From assembly GCA_038025085.1 (NCBI GenBank), contig CM076153.1, forward strand, positions 10,509,501 to 10,573,500: DNA of 64,000 bases. The letters are read 5' to 3'. The translations under genes were made by a program, and so were the position numbers. The notes beneath the pieces are model-generated. The model saw only the letters and a program-made list of their open reading frames with translations. It was not told where the DNA came from and did no database searches. This DNA is from Tetragonia tetragonoides (lineage: Eukaryota; Streptophyta; Magnoliopsida; Caryophyllales; Aizoaceae). Shown here piece after piece: positions 1 to 11,475 of the stretch (positions within the stretch are counted from its first letter, which is position 1; each line of letters begins with the position of its first letter).

Positions 1-335
1 GGTGTTGAGTTTTCTCCAAATCTAACACGAGCACGACCCACTAGTTCATACTCCATGTTGAGTCGTGCCCATTTTGTATCGGATGACCGAGACCGTGCCG
101 GATAACATGTCAGCCCTACCCATGACCATCCTTAATTCCTTACCTACTAGATGAAACCAAACATTTTTTCCCTTAAAAAAAAGGGAATTGCTAAAAATAA
201 TAAATGTAAGGAAAGTACTTTACTCCCAAATCCCAATATCCCATGCATCCTAGCTGGGACCTGCCATCTCCAATCACTATCAGCCATCAGGACTCAGGAG
301 AGAACCTCACCTCACTAAAACCTCCAACAAAACTT

Positions 336-336
336 C

Positions 337-368
<32 letters not shown>
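336..368 (+). repeat. (GA)n microsatellite in the 5' UTR of the RRM gene
   Basis: A run of GA dinucleotides ends directly at the preferred ATG (369). If translation began at the in-frame ATG at 243, it would encode an Arg-Glu run. Confidence 0.9.
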
Positions 369-3300
369 ATGGGAGTGTTCACAGCAACACCAAAATCATT
401 CAAAATGGAAAGGAAATCTCAATTTGCTTCCAAACTCAAATCTCTCATTTTAGACCACCTTCTCCAATTCTGCCCAGATTATTCCGACGACGTTCTCGCT
501 GTATGAACTCTCTCTCTCGTAATCTCAGTTTTTATGTAATGCGCTTTGATTTTTATGCTTAATTTTCATTTTAATCGACTGTTTTTACTTATAAATGCTT
601 GAAATGTAAGCTTAAGTGATTCTAGAACTTAAAATCGCTTGTTTTGCAAGTTATTGTTGTCGCTGATTTTATATTTTATTTTTTGATAATTTGTTATCGT
701 TGTGGCTGTTACTTGTTTTCAATCATTTATCGTGTTTATATTAGCTGCTCAGAACAATAACTGTAGGAAAAAGAGATTTTAGTCAAGTGTTTGAGTTTTT
801 TGCATTTCTAGTGCTGTAATTTGGGTTTTTGGGGTTTTTTTTATCAGATGGTTTGATTGTTCGGAGAGTACTTTAACCATTTGATGATCAATGTTAGGTA
901 TTTGGATTATGGTGGTTTTGTTGAGAAGCTTGGTTAGGTGTAGTTTAGTAGCCGTAAGCGTCACCCTTATTTCATTAAAATGGGTTAAGGTTTTTGGTCA
1001 GAATGGGTTTGCATCTTTCAAAAATTTGTAGTTTAGTTCATACTATTGGAGATTCCGCTGTTCACCTAGTTGTTTCTATGATATTTTACCTCTAATTTGA
1101 ATTATAAGGTGCACTAGTCACCTGGTCAATAGCCATGTATCGTTTTAATCTGCACTATAATGCTTAATTCTTTATGAAACTTGGAAAATATTGCCTTTCT
1201 AGTACACATGTGACCTAATTAATAGGACTGACATTTCATATCAAGTGAAGGTTTATTTGGAGCCTATAGGCACACCAAGATCTGTCTTCTTGTTAATCGG
1301 AAGCTTTCATGAATAGACCATAAGTGACATTATTAACTTGTATGATTGTTTTAGCGGGAAGCTTGAGTTCTAATGATTTGAAGTAAGCTTGCATATGCAT
1401 GTTGCTATCATCATGGCAATGTAGCTTCAACGCTTTTCTGAAGTTGTTTGCTCTGATTTGCACTAAATTCTGGGATCAAGAGACAAGAGTTGAGTGAAAG
1501 TTCATTGTGGGAAAGTACTCTCATGTAATGCTTTTGCGTCTTTTTCTTTCTCACAGGAATACATTACAGTATTGGTTTGTAATGGGAAAAACCAGAATCA
1601 GGCTAAGGATGATTTAGAGGCATTTCTTGGCAAAAAGAGTCGGGAATTTGTATCTTGGTGAGTGGTTGTTGATCTTGTTTGCAGGATCTCTATAACATTC
1701 TACAAGGACTGTTACTATTATTTGTTCTCTTGCATGATGTACTGCTTTCAGAGGTCAATAGTGAGAAATAACCATGCTCAGCAGTGTAATTGGAAGATTA
1801 TCTGAAGTTTGAGCAGATTACCTTGTGTGACATTGCGAAAAGTTACTGTAGATAAAATCTTTCATATTCACGGATTGTCATGTTTACATCCTTGCCGTAT
1901 TTAAGGCTAAGAAGGTTGCCTTTAAAGCCCTAATGGATAGTACTATAGATGAGGAAAGGGTGGAGAAGCGGGAAGTATACAGAGCGGCAAAAAAGGAGGC
2001 GAAGAAATCAGTAGCAGAAGCCAAAAGTAAAGCATATGAGAGCTTGTACCAAAAACTGGCAACTAAGGAGGGAGAACAGGACGTGTACAGGTTGGCGAGG
2101 GTTAGGGAGAGGAAGACCAGGGACCTGGATCAAGTTCGTTGCATTAAGGATGAGGCGGGAAGAGTTCTTGTGGACGACGTGAACATCAAGAGGAGGTGGC
2201 ATGGGTACTTCAATGAGCTCTTTAACAACGTTGGAGACGTAGCCATTTCGTTGGAAGACCTCACCACATCCGAGCAACACCGCAACTACAGCTTTTGTCG
2301 TCGCGTTTCGAAGGAAGAAATCAAAGGGGCCATGCGGACAATGAAGAGTGGGAAGGCAGTAGGACCAGATGACATACCCATAGAGGTATGGAAGAGTTTG
2401 GGGGAAGAAGGTCTATTGTGGTTAGTAAGGCTTTTCAACGAGATCCTCAAATCTGCAAGGATGCCGGAGGAGTGGCGACTCAGCACATTGATCCCGCTAT
2501 ACAAGAACAAAGGAGATATCCAAAGCTGCAACAACTATAGAGGCATTAAGCTACTCAGTCACACCATGAAGCTATGGGAGAGAGTGATTGAGAAGAGACT
2601 AAGGAAGAGTACGCTAATATCGGAGAACCAATTCGGTTTCATGCCAGGGAGGTCTACAACGGAAGCGATTCATCTGATTAGACGTTCTATGGAGTATTAC
2701 AGAGAGAGACAGAGGGACTTGCACATGGTTTTCATTGATTTGGAGAAGGCGTATGACAGGGTACCCAAAGAAGTCTTGTGGAGGTGCTTAGAAGCCAAGG
2801 GGGTTCCAGTCGCCTATATCCGAGTGATCAAGGATATGTATGAAGGAGTGAGGACTAAGGTCAGGACTACAGGAGGGGAAACTGAGCAATTTTCTATAGA
2901 TATTGGGTTACATCAAGGGTCAGCGTTGAGTCCATTTTTATTCGCAACCGTTATGGATGAGCTCACTAAGACTATCCAGGGGGATGTGCCTTGGTGTATG
3001 TTGTTTGCCGACGACATTGTCCTGGTAGACGAGACTAGAGAAGGTGTTAACGCCAAATTGGAACTTTGGCGGGATACACTAGAGTCAAAGGGATTCAAGC
3101 TAAGTAGGACAAAGACCGAGTACTTGGAAGGCAAATTCACAAGAGATGGGGTTGCCTCGGATATGGAGATTAAGATTGGAACGGAGGTGGTACCGAAGAA
3201 GGATTGTTTCAAATATCTCGGTTCAATCATACAGGGCAACGGCGAGATTGACGACGACGTGACGCATCGTATCAGAACAGGGTGGCTAAGGTGGAGGAGT

Positions 3301-4132
3301 GCAACGGGAGTTCTGTGTGACAGAAAAATCCCACTAAAACTTAAAGGCAAATTTTATTGTACAGCCATCAGGCCAGCTATGCTATATGGGGCGGAGTGTT
3401 GGCCGGTGAGGCAGGTGCATGTGCAGAAGATGCGGGTGTCCGAGATGAGGATGCTTCGTTGGATGTGCAACTCTACAAGACGAGATAGAATTAGGAACGA
3501 AGTGTTGAGAGGCAAGGTGGGAGTGACCGATATCGACAACAAGATGCGAGAAACAAGGCTTAGGTGGCTTGGGCATGTGAGGAGGAGACATCGTGATGCA
3601 CCGGTGAGAAGGTGTGAGAGAATTACATTTAGAGACTGTAAACGGAGAAGAGGACGCCCAAAGAAGACTTGGGAAGAGGTAATCAGGCAGGATTTGACCC
3701 GTCTAGATCTTACCGAGGACTTGGTCCTAGATAGGAGAGTATGGCGGAGCAGGATCCGTGTAGAGGATCCGCGTTAGATTACGGATGTGCATTGGCTAGT
3801 ACTAGAGGTGGATTCATTGTGTTTATAGCATGTAGCATCCCCTTTATTTATGCTGTTCAGTAAGTAGAATCTTGTGCTAGTATGTCTAGTGATTTACTTC
3901 CCTTTTTTTTTGACTTTCTGATCATATTATCATATCTGGTGGTTAATAATTTTCACACTTGTCAGTATTGAACAATTTACCCGAAAAAACCGTTTTGAAA
4001 ATGAAAAAAAAAAAAAAAAAAAGTTTTCGTGGGTCTTTCGGAAACAGTCTCTCTTCTAGGCGACTAGTTAGGGGTAAGACTGCGTACATCTGGACCTCCC
4101 CAGACCCCGCCCTAGGCGGGATACTTACTGGG

Positions 4133-4163
<31 letters not shown>

Positions 4164-7100
4164 AATTTACTTGAAATGTTGTCGATATAATACAACACGA
4201 GGATAGTGATACCCATGGCAGATTCTGACTATGAGCTTGGCATATGAACTATGTGCTTGCTGCATAAATTAGTGAGTTTGCAACGAGACAATACTTATCA
4301 GATAGGTGGTTTTCTGATAAAGTGAAGAATTCTCGTTTGATAGTTTTGGTCTATATCTGTTGCAGGCTATGGCACCTGCTCTTGAAGTATGAACGCCAGA
4401 TAACTGCAGGTGTATCATCAGAGCAAAAGGATAAGACTTCTTCTAGCCCTTCTGGTACTGATAGGGGAAATGATAACAGAAAAAGAAAATTGGGGGACCT
4501 TCAGAGTCAGGAGAACAGTGACTGTGAGAACGTGATGGTAATGGATACTCCTCTGTAACAGATTCGTCTGTGATTCTCTGGAGCTTTCTGATGTTGTTTC
4601 TATTGACAGGATGATGGTGAAAAAATCTACTGCTCGCCAAGCAAAACTTGTGAATCCCATGACATGCTAACATCTGAAGATAATCATCTTCCTTCTAAAG
4701 CAACAAAGACAGTTCAGCCAAAGGGGCCCCAAAGTAAATTTGCTGTTGGTGATTCCTCAGTGAAGGTACCATCATCTTTAGGGAAACATCAAAGTAAAAG
4801 TGCTGGGAACTCTGAAAAGGTGGAAAAAGTGAAAGCTTTGTTATGGATTTTGACATGCATTGTTTTGTTTCTGATATTAAATTGTTGTACTTGTATTCTA
4901 ATTGCAATACCTTGCCTTTTCAGTCTGCTTCTTTACAAGGGAGACATCCTGCTTCTAGTGCACATCATTCTCATGGTAGTAACCCAGGTAACAAATAGGT
5001 TCATTGTCAGGTTTTGGTTATGTTATTCTGAATGATTTGGTAGCTTCAGAAGTTCATGTTCATAAAGAAATTGTTAAAAGATATATATCACAGATAATGG
5101 AGTTGTGAAACCTTGCCAACATCTATCATCTTGTGGTGCAGAGCGTCCACAAAATCATTATGCAGCAAATGCCTTGAAAAGAAGTCTATCTGCATTGGTT
5201 CCATCCTCTCACAATAACAAACCCAGACAAAGTGTTTGGGACAGATTGGGGAAGCCAGTAAAAGTATCGTCCAGAGGCCATTCTCATGACATGAATAAGT
5301 CAGAGAATGCTGGAGAATGGATTGAACAGAGTTCGTCAATGATTCCTACACCGGCTGAACAAATAGGTCGACCATCTGCTTCACTTCCTATGCCTGCATA
5401 CCGATGTACCAGAAGGTTTGGAGAATATCTTCTGATTGCTGATGAAGGTGGGCCTAAGCATAATGATGACAGTAAGGGAGTGAAGCATGTTGCCAAGACA
5501 ATTTCTCAGGTCCCATCTGTGAGTAATATTAGAAGAAAAAGGCACTTCGGTGAGCTCCGTAATCAAGCAAATGCTGGTATGAGAATACAGGAAAGTGCAA
5601 ATAATCAAGCTGAAGAAGTTGTGCAAGCTTGTAAGAAACCAGACGTCTCACTGGAGGCTTCTGAAGCTGTTGTTTCTGTATGTCCCCCACCCACTCCCCT
5701 TGCAGCACCACTCTCCCATCTTCATTATAATTAATATTGAAATCTTTATAAGTTAAGCCTCTGTAGAACATAATAATACCAATACTAGTCAGATAATTTT
5801 GAAAGAAGGGGTCAATTACATCCAGATATAAATGGTTCCTATTCTCAAATAATATAGCTAAATAATTGAAGGCACTCTTGTTGTATGATTTGTGTCTGAA
5901 TATTGATCGAGATGGTGGTACTTACGTCAGTGCTAGTTTTCATCTTACCAATTGAAATTTTCTTTAAATTTCATGGTTTGTGTAATATTTTAATTGAAAA
6001 GTGACAGAAACTCTCTAGGCTCTATTATGCTCAGCGCGCGTTCCTTGTTTTGTAAACCAATACATTGACTTGTCCATCCTTGTATGCAGCAAGTGCAAGA
6101 TGTTAAACTACGATTGCGTCAGATTGAAATTGAAATGGCCAAGCTTCGATCAAAGAAAATAGACACGGGGAAAGATGCTAACACCAACTTATTGGAAGGC
6201 TCTGGTATGGAGATGGTTGATAACCTATTTTTAATCATGAGATCATGACAATGTACTTGCTTTAAGTTCTCGACTACACGATAAACTGCCTTCAATTATA
6301 GGTCTGTTAAATCTTAAGTAACAGTTACAAGTTGATGTTAGATTGCTGCGTCTTTTCTGGTGCTTTGAACCATATGTTTGTTGATGTCTTGTTGTGTTTG
6401 TGTTTCTATAGGATGGAACTATATTATGAAACTTCCTTGAAACATCTTTTATCCTTTTATCTATTTAAATGTCCAAATGCTTTGAGTAGCCATAGAATGG
6501 AGCAAGAGGAATAAAAGTTCTATATGAGAATTATTAGATTAGCTTCCAGCTCATTTTTAATTATTTGGATAAATTAGCTTCAAACTATTTACTTTCTTAG
6601 TTATGTTCCATATTGCTATAAAATATGTATATAAAGATAAAAAAAGTAAGGCTTTCCTCTTCCGTTTGCCTGTGTTAATTTTCTCTATTTCTAGCTAGAT
6701 CATAGTTTTCCTCAATGTTTTATCTCGGAAGATAGTCCTAGCTCCCAGGGAATTGATTCACCATGCTTTTGCAGGTGTGGTGAAACCAACAGAGGAAGAT
6801 ATTGAATCAAGGACAATACTCGTGACTAATGTATGCATGATATCCTTTATGTCTTCACATCATATTCTACTCCATTACTGGCATAACCTTATCTTTTTCT
6901 TCCCTTTTCCCCTTTTGCTGTATGTTTTCTTACTCGGTCATGATATTCATTAATTAAGACTTGTTTACATTGTGGTGGGTCCCAGCATATGTTTTAGCAG
7001 TGTTTAAAATGTTAAGAGTAAAAAATAAAAAATGAAAAAAGAAATAAATAGAAGAAGCGTGGTTTCTTGTCTAATAGGCTTAGGGGTAAGAACTCAGGAC

Positions 7101-9000
7101 TGTAGGGTATGCACCCAGCATCGACCTTGAGAGCAGTCTGATCCTTTGTCTTTGGCTTGCATATAGAAGATATAGAAACTTCTTTGTTGCATCTTTTATG
7201 TTCTTATGTTATAAAAAGTTCTTTGCTGCATCTTTCATGTTCTTGCTGACATATTTCCCTTCAATAATATACCAATTTGTCTGTTAATGACTTTTTTTGT
7301 TGTTAATTCAAAAAAAAATAAAATAGGTGCACTACAAGGCAACAAAAGAAACTTTATCTATGTACTTCCGGAAGTGTGGAACTGTAGCCAATGTTGTCTT
7401 TCTCACTGATAATATACCTGCAGTACAAAGGTAAAAATCACATCTAAATCTAATTATTGTGCTTGAGTTCTGTAGTTTGCATCTTTGTGAAATAGAGACA
7501 TGTTAATTGCCACTAACGGCATTAAGGATTGATCAGCATCCTCAGGTCTGCTTACATTACTTTCAAAAACAAGGAGTTTGCTGACAAGGCTTTGGGTCTG
7601 AATGGCACCAGTTTTTACTCAAGAACCATAACGGTAACCAAATTTTGCACTGGGTTGATATTATCTTTTGTGGTTAAGATGTTTATTGGATTTCTAAGAG
7701 TTCATTTTTCACCTCTTTTTTATTTTGAATGCTGGGAGGGGGGGGGGGGGAGAGGAGGGGGAATTGTGTGTTCTTTTCTACTAAATTATGGACAGCTCAA
7801 CTTCATGTCTCCCTTCCCCCACATATTAAAAAAGTTGACTATTAGGTATGCTGAATTTCCCTGCAAATTCTGTATCTGTTTCTTGTCATTCCATTTCAAT
7901 GATAGCAGTATCTTGTTTTGCGTGTGTATCCGTTGCATAATGTTGGGAATTTTCTTATTCCTGAACATTGTTTGATAACCATGTAATTGAATGAATTATC
8001 GGCATCGTTGGGCTTCACGATCGAGTATACTGTAATACTGTATGCAAGAAAGTGTGCTTGATCTGGACTTCCTTCCTTCCACTGGCGGATGTATGATTTA
8101 AAGAGTGAATTTCATCCATGGAACGCACTCTGATTTTTTTTATAAGAATTCCTTCATAAAATATTTTTTACGATATTTAAGAATTGTTCTATATATATTA
8201 CTCCACTTGGAGCATCCACTTGAAATGATTTCTGGCTCAGCCACTAAAATCCTTCCTATCTTTTCCTGTTAACGAAGTTTTTACTTTAAGCATTTTGAAA
8301 AACTGAAGGTGTCTGTAGAAGATATTCCACGTATACGAGTGACTGCTATACTTAAGTGATAGAGATAACAGAACGAAGTAGAATTAAAGAAAAATATTGA
8401 TTATGCGCTTGATTGTAGCATTGGATCTCTTGTGTTTCAGTTCCTTTTACTGTTGATCACAACTATCCATTATCTTTGTATATCCATTGATGCGGCAAAC
8501 ATCGCATTTGGAGGATGGTTTTGAGGGTATCATGAGAAAACCATCAATAGTTAAAAAGTGGACTATGGGATTACATATTAGTCTTCGCTGACACATTTTC
8601 AATGTTCTTTTTTTAGTGAAGAATTACTCTATGCTCTAAAAGTGCTTGGATTTTATTAAAGATCTGCAGCTGCAATGATTCTGGATCTAGTGAAGGATTA
8701 TGACATGCTCATTGTACCTTTCCAAACCACATTATATCGCTTCAAGTAATCAGGATATTTGTTATGTAGGTGTCAAGAAAGAGGGATATGGTTGGTGTCT
8801 CATCGGTCCAATTTGCTGGGAAGAGAACTCACGAGCCTGAGTTTCATTTGAAGAGCAATGTGACTCCTGAGAAATTGGCTTTTCCTGGCTCTCATCTTCA
8901 ATGGCGGCGTGAATCTGTCACTTCTACTCCTTTAGCTCCAGCTTCAACTTACAACCAAACAAAATCAGCTCCTCAATCCGCGTCTCACCAGGAAACTTGA
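369..9000 (+). CDS. RRM protein with Nab2/PWI-like N-terminal domain (11 exons, 618 aa)
   Basis: Likely nuclear poly(A)-RNA-binding protein of the family of Arabidopsis At3g12640. Proposed coding exons: 369-500, 1557-1657, 4366-4537, 4610-4819, 4924-4987, 5094-5677, 6090-6204, 6775-6830, 7327-7430, 7546-7633, 8770-9000. All use GT-AG and sum to 619 codons including the stop. Exons 1-3 encode a Nab2/PWI-like fold ([18 protein letters not shown] ... [13 protein letters not shown], about residues 15-90). The middle is polar and low in complexity, followed by a short coiled-coil-like stretch in exon 7 ([16 protein letters not shown]). Exons 8-10 form one RRM, about residues 470-545, with RNP2-like ILVTNV and RNP1-like SAYITFKN. 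Intron 2 carries a LINE. An in-frame ATG at 243 could extend the N-terminus through a GA repeat; I prefer 369 because family members start near the fold. The acceptor of exon 10 is uncertain: 7545 is preferred, and 7535 also stays in frame. Confidence 0.85.
1903..4163 (+). mobile_element. 5'-truncated RTE-clade LINE in intron 2 of the RRM gene
   Basis: A non-LTR retrotransposon lies in sense orientation inside the 2.7-kb intron 2 (1658-4365). It contains an uninterrupted reverse-transcriptase ORF, a 3' UTR of about 390 bases, a conserved GC-rich 3' end (about 4040-4135) and a terminal (TTG)n tract (about 4133-4162). No apurinic endonuclease domain is visible upstream, so the copy is truncated at its 5' end near 1900. 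The same 3' end recurs in the window near 18.4, 21.7, 52.9, 55.7 and 60.4 kb. I could not define a clean target-site duplication, so the 5' boundary is approximate. Confidence 0.85.
1933..3777 (+). CDS. RTE-type LINE reverse transcriptase ORF (614 aa, open, endonuclease missing)
   Basis: The ORF encodes the reverse-transcriptase part of an RTE-like LINE. Visible motifs: [18 protein letters not shown] (fingers, near residue 140), [19 protein letters not shown], motif [12 protein letters not shown] with catalytic Asp near residue 268, motif [12 protein letters not shown], motif C FADDIVLV near residue 358, then a thumb and tail ([34 protein letters not shown]) ending in basic residues. Complete family members also have an N-terminal endonuclease, which is absent here. 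The lack of frameshifts or stops over 1.8 kb suggests a fairly recent insertion. The ATG at 1933 is simply the first in the surviving frame; coding similarity may begin a few codons earlier. It would be spliced out with intron 2 and needs its own transcription to be expressed. Confidence 0.85.
   Translation: MDSTIDEERVEKREVYRAAKKEAKKSVAEAKSKAYESLYQKLATKEGEQDVYRLARVRERKTRDLDQVRCIKDEAGRVLVDDVNIKRRWHGYFNELFNNVGDVAISLEDLTTSEQHRNYSFCRRVSKEEIKGAMRTMKSGKAVGPDDIPIEVWKSLGEEGLLWLVRLFNEILKSARMPEEWRLSTLIPLYKNKGDIQSCNNYRGIKLLSHTMKLWERVIEKRLRKSTLISENQFGFMPGRSTTEAIHLIRRSMEYYRERQRDLHMVFIDLEKAYDRVPKEVLWRCLEAKGVPVAYIRVIKDMYEGVRTKVRTTGGETEQFSIDIGLHQGSALSPFLFATVMDELTKTIQGDVPWCMLFADDIVLVDETREGVNAKLELWRDTLESKGFKLSRTKTEYLEGKFTRDGVASDMEIKIGTEVVPKKDCFKYLGSIIQGNGEIDDDVTHRIRTGWLRWRSATGVLCDRKIPLKLKGKFYCTAIRPAMLYGAECWPVRQVHVQKMRVSEMRMLRWMCNSTRRDRIRNEVLRGKVGVTDIDNKMRETRLRWLGHVRRRHRDAPVRRCERITFRDCKRRRGRPKKTWEEVIRQDLTRLDLTEDLVLDRRVWRSRIRVEDPR
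7738..7750. repeat. poly(G) run in intron 10 of the RRM gene
   Basis: A short homopolymeric G tract followed by a G/A-rich stretch. Homopolymers of this length are prone to slippage and sequencing error. No function is inferred. Confidence 0.7.
8086..8246. mobile_element. possible hAT-like MITE in intron 10 of the RRM gene
   Basis: The stretch opens with CACTGGCGGATGTATGATTT and closes with a partly inverted CTGGCTCAGCCACTA, the kind of GTGGCGGA/TCCGCCAC termini seen in plant hAT-related MITEs. The interior is AT-rich and non-coding. The inverted repeats are imperfect and no clear target duplication is seen, so this is tentative. Confidence 0.3.
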
Positions 9001-10518
9001 GCTGCATCTGTCTCAGAGACAGCTGGCGATACCAGTCAGTATCCCTCAACTTCAGCAGATTGATTTGGCAAGCAGCACCCTGTTCATCGAATCATATCTT
9101 CTTAGCAACAGTATGAGGCTGACATATATCTATGCTGTACGTGTTGCCATTTATTTTGCAAACTTAGGCTGTGAATTGAGAGGGAGGACTAAAACTTAGA
9201 ATAGGCCGCACAGGTACTTAGACACAAGTTTTTTTCTCTTGTACAGAGACTAGCCAAGATATCTGAATATAAAGTTGATGGAATATATTCACTAGTGAAG
9301 TAATGAGTTTGTGCATATAACAAAATCTTGTGAACTTGTCGAATTACTCAAGTAACAGGAGACTGAAGGCAATGGAGGCAGTAGCAGATGTTTTGGTATT
9401 GAGTGATTTGAGTCTGCGCCCTACAACCTGCTAGAGTAATGTCTTGCATACTTGCATCATGTTGCATGTATCCCAGTAGCACTCAATTTCGGTTACGTGC
9501 GCTGATTTATCTTGTCCAGCCTTATTCTTTTCATATTCACCATCCAGTTTTTAGTTCTGTAAATTCAATTCAGAATTACTTTTTTTTTTCTTGGCTCTAG
9601 CAATTCAGAATTACTTACAACAACAATTCAGAATTACTTATTGAAAAGAAAGAACAAAGTAAAAACTAGTGGCCTCAACCCCGCATTATGATAATATTTT
9701 TTGCATAAAGTTACCCTTTTTTTTTTTTTTGCTCAGACAATAACTTAGCTAAAACAATATTTATTTTACTGGGTTAAAAAAAGGGTTTGGCCAGAAAAGA
9801 GACTTATAAAGAATCTTTTCAAGATGCACCTGTAAGGGAAATATGCAGTTATTAGAGAAGATGAATTATTGGGCCACCTCGTCGGATATTTTTTACCCCT
9901 TTCTGGTGGTGAACATAAGCCTATACTCTCCCTAATGATTTATTTCTTTTCCACTAGTCCCGTCAGTCCAGTTCAGATTGCCACATATTACTATTCAGTT
10001 TAGCTCGATAGTGTGAAATTCATTCAAGTGGAAAAGAAAAGTCTTATAATTCTATGCAAATTATGAACATCTGCCGCCAAAAAGACTAGGTGATGCTCTC
10101 CCGCCACCCAGTGTCTTCCCTGCCACATATGACCCAACAAATACAATACAAAGAGTAAGTAACAACTTTACCTTGTGTTTATGGTTCAATCAAGCCAGAG
10201 ATACAACTTTTGACCAGAGCTGTTTACTAATCAATCCATTCGCCGATGTAACGCTGATTGTACTATTCTGCATTAAGCACAATATTTACCCCCTAAGGAA
10301 AGAGCATCGGGCCACCAATGCTCTCACTAATTACATTGATTTATGAACAGGACAATTGGGGAAATACAAATTTATGAAGCTTTTAAACACAGGCCAGAGC
10401 TATCACCTGATTCACCTCGAAGCTTTGTACATGAAATATAAGTGGCTAGATGCACAGATGTATTTAATGGATGCTTATGCCTATGATTCAAAGAAAACGA
10501 AGATCTATGATTCTAAAG
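9001..10518. other. tail-to-tail intergenic region between the RRM gene and Dr1
   Basis: This holds the 3' UTR of the RRM gene (probably the first few hundred bases), AT-rich spacer with T-runs near 9580 and 9717, and the 3' UTR of the convergent Dr1 gene next to 10519. A short direct repeat of CAATTCAGAATTACTT occurs around 9567-9640. I see no further gene. Confidence 0.6.
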
Positions 10519-11390
10519 TTAGCTCTCTGGAGTAGGGTCAGTATCTGGTTGTTTCGGATGAGGTACACCGCCATTCATTCTTGCACGAGCCTCTGCAAAC
10601 ATCCTCTGCTGCTCAGCAGCAGCTTCTTCCTCGGTCATCTCAGCAGCATTTCCCCATTTCCCACTTCGTACTCCATCTTGCTGAAAAGAGCACATGGAAT
10701 AGTCAATAACATTCGCACTTCAGTAGTTTTTTTATTTCTACAGCACGAAAACTAATTGATCAAACCGATCAACAATGACAAATAGTTTGAGTAGGAAATA
10801 AAGAATCACCATTGTTTCCGTTTTATGTTGTTCAAATGCTGCAAAAACCTCTTCAATGTACTCCCCAAACCCAAGAACCTGAATGTCAAATCTGATACAC
10901 GTCATGATCTTTCAAAGAACAAGAGAAGCAACACAGCAAAGTAGAAATTCAGAGAGAAAACACACACATCTGGGTTAAACAACCAAATGTGAGGTTGCAT
11001 ACAGAGAACTTAAACTGCTCAGAAAGGTTGAATAGTATTTAGAAAGAACTAGTAGACCAGTCAAGTTCAATACTCCATACATATGCCTTCATGGAGTGAA
11101 GTGAACTGGTCTTGTCATGTACATAACTCAAGTCTTGCTTCTTTTTATTAGGCCATGGGATTCAATACCACTATAACAGTGTGGTGTGGATAGACATGCT
11201 AACCCCCAGCCCCCAAAACAAAGGAGAAAGCTCCCAAGCCCTTGATCCTCCTTGGAAGACACAAGAAGCTCCATTAATCCAAGGGTAGTGCAGTCGCACA
11301 AACTGACGCATCATAAATCCTACTCACTCCCAAGGATGACAAGGGTTCTAGTCCAGTCCAACTCCCCCACAGAGGGGAGGTTATATATAT

Positions 11391-11475
<85 letters not shown>

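Noticed and set aside
2008..3591. Several antisense ORFs over the LINE reverse transcriptase
   Set aside because: They are shadows of the open RT frame and show no known domain features.
1933..3777. Retron or diversity-generating RT system
   Set aside because: The domain order, the RTE-like C-terminus and the TTG tail identify a plant LINE. No msr/msd or template/variable repeat is seen.
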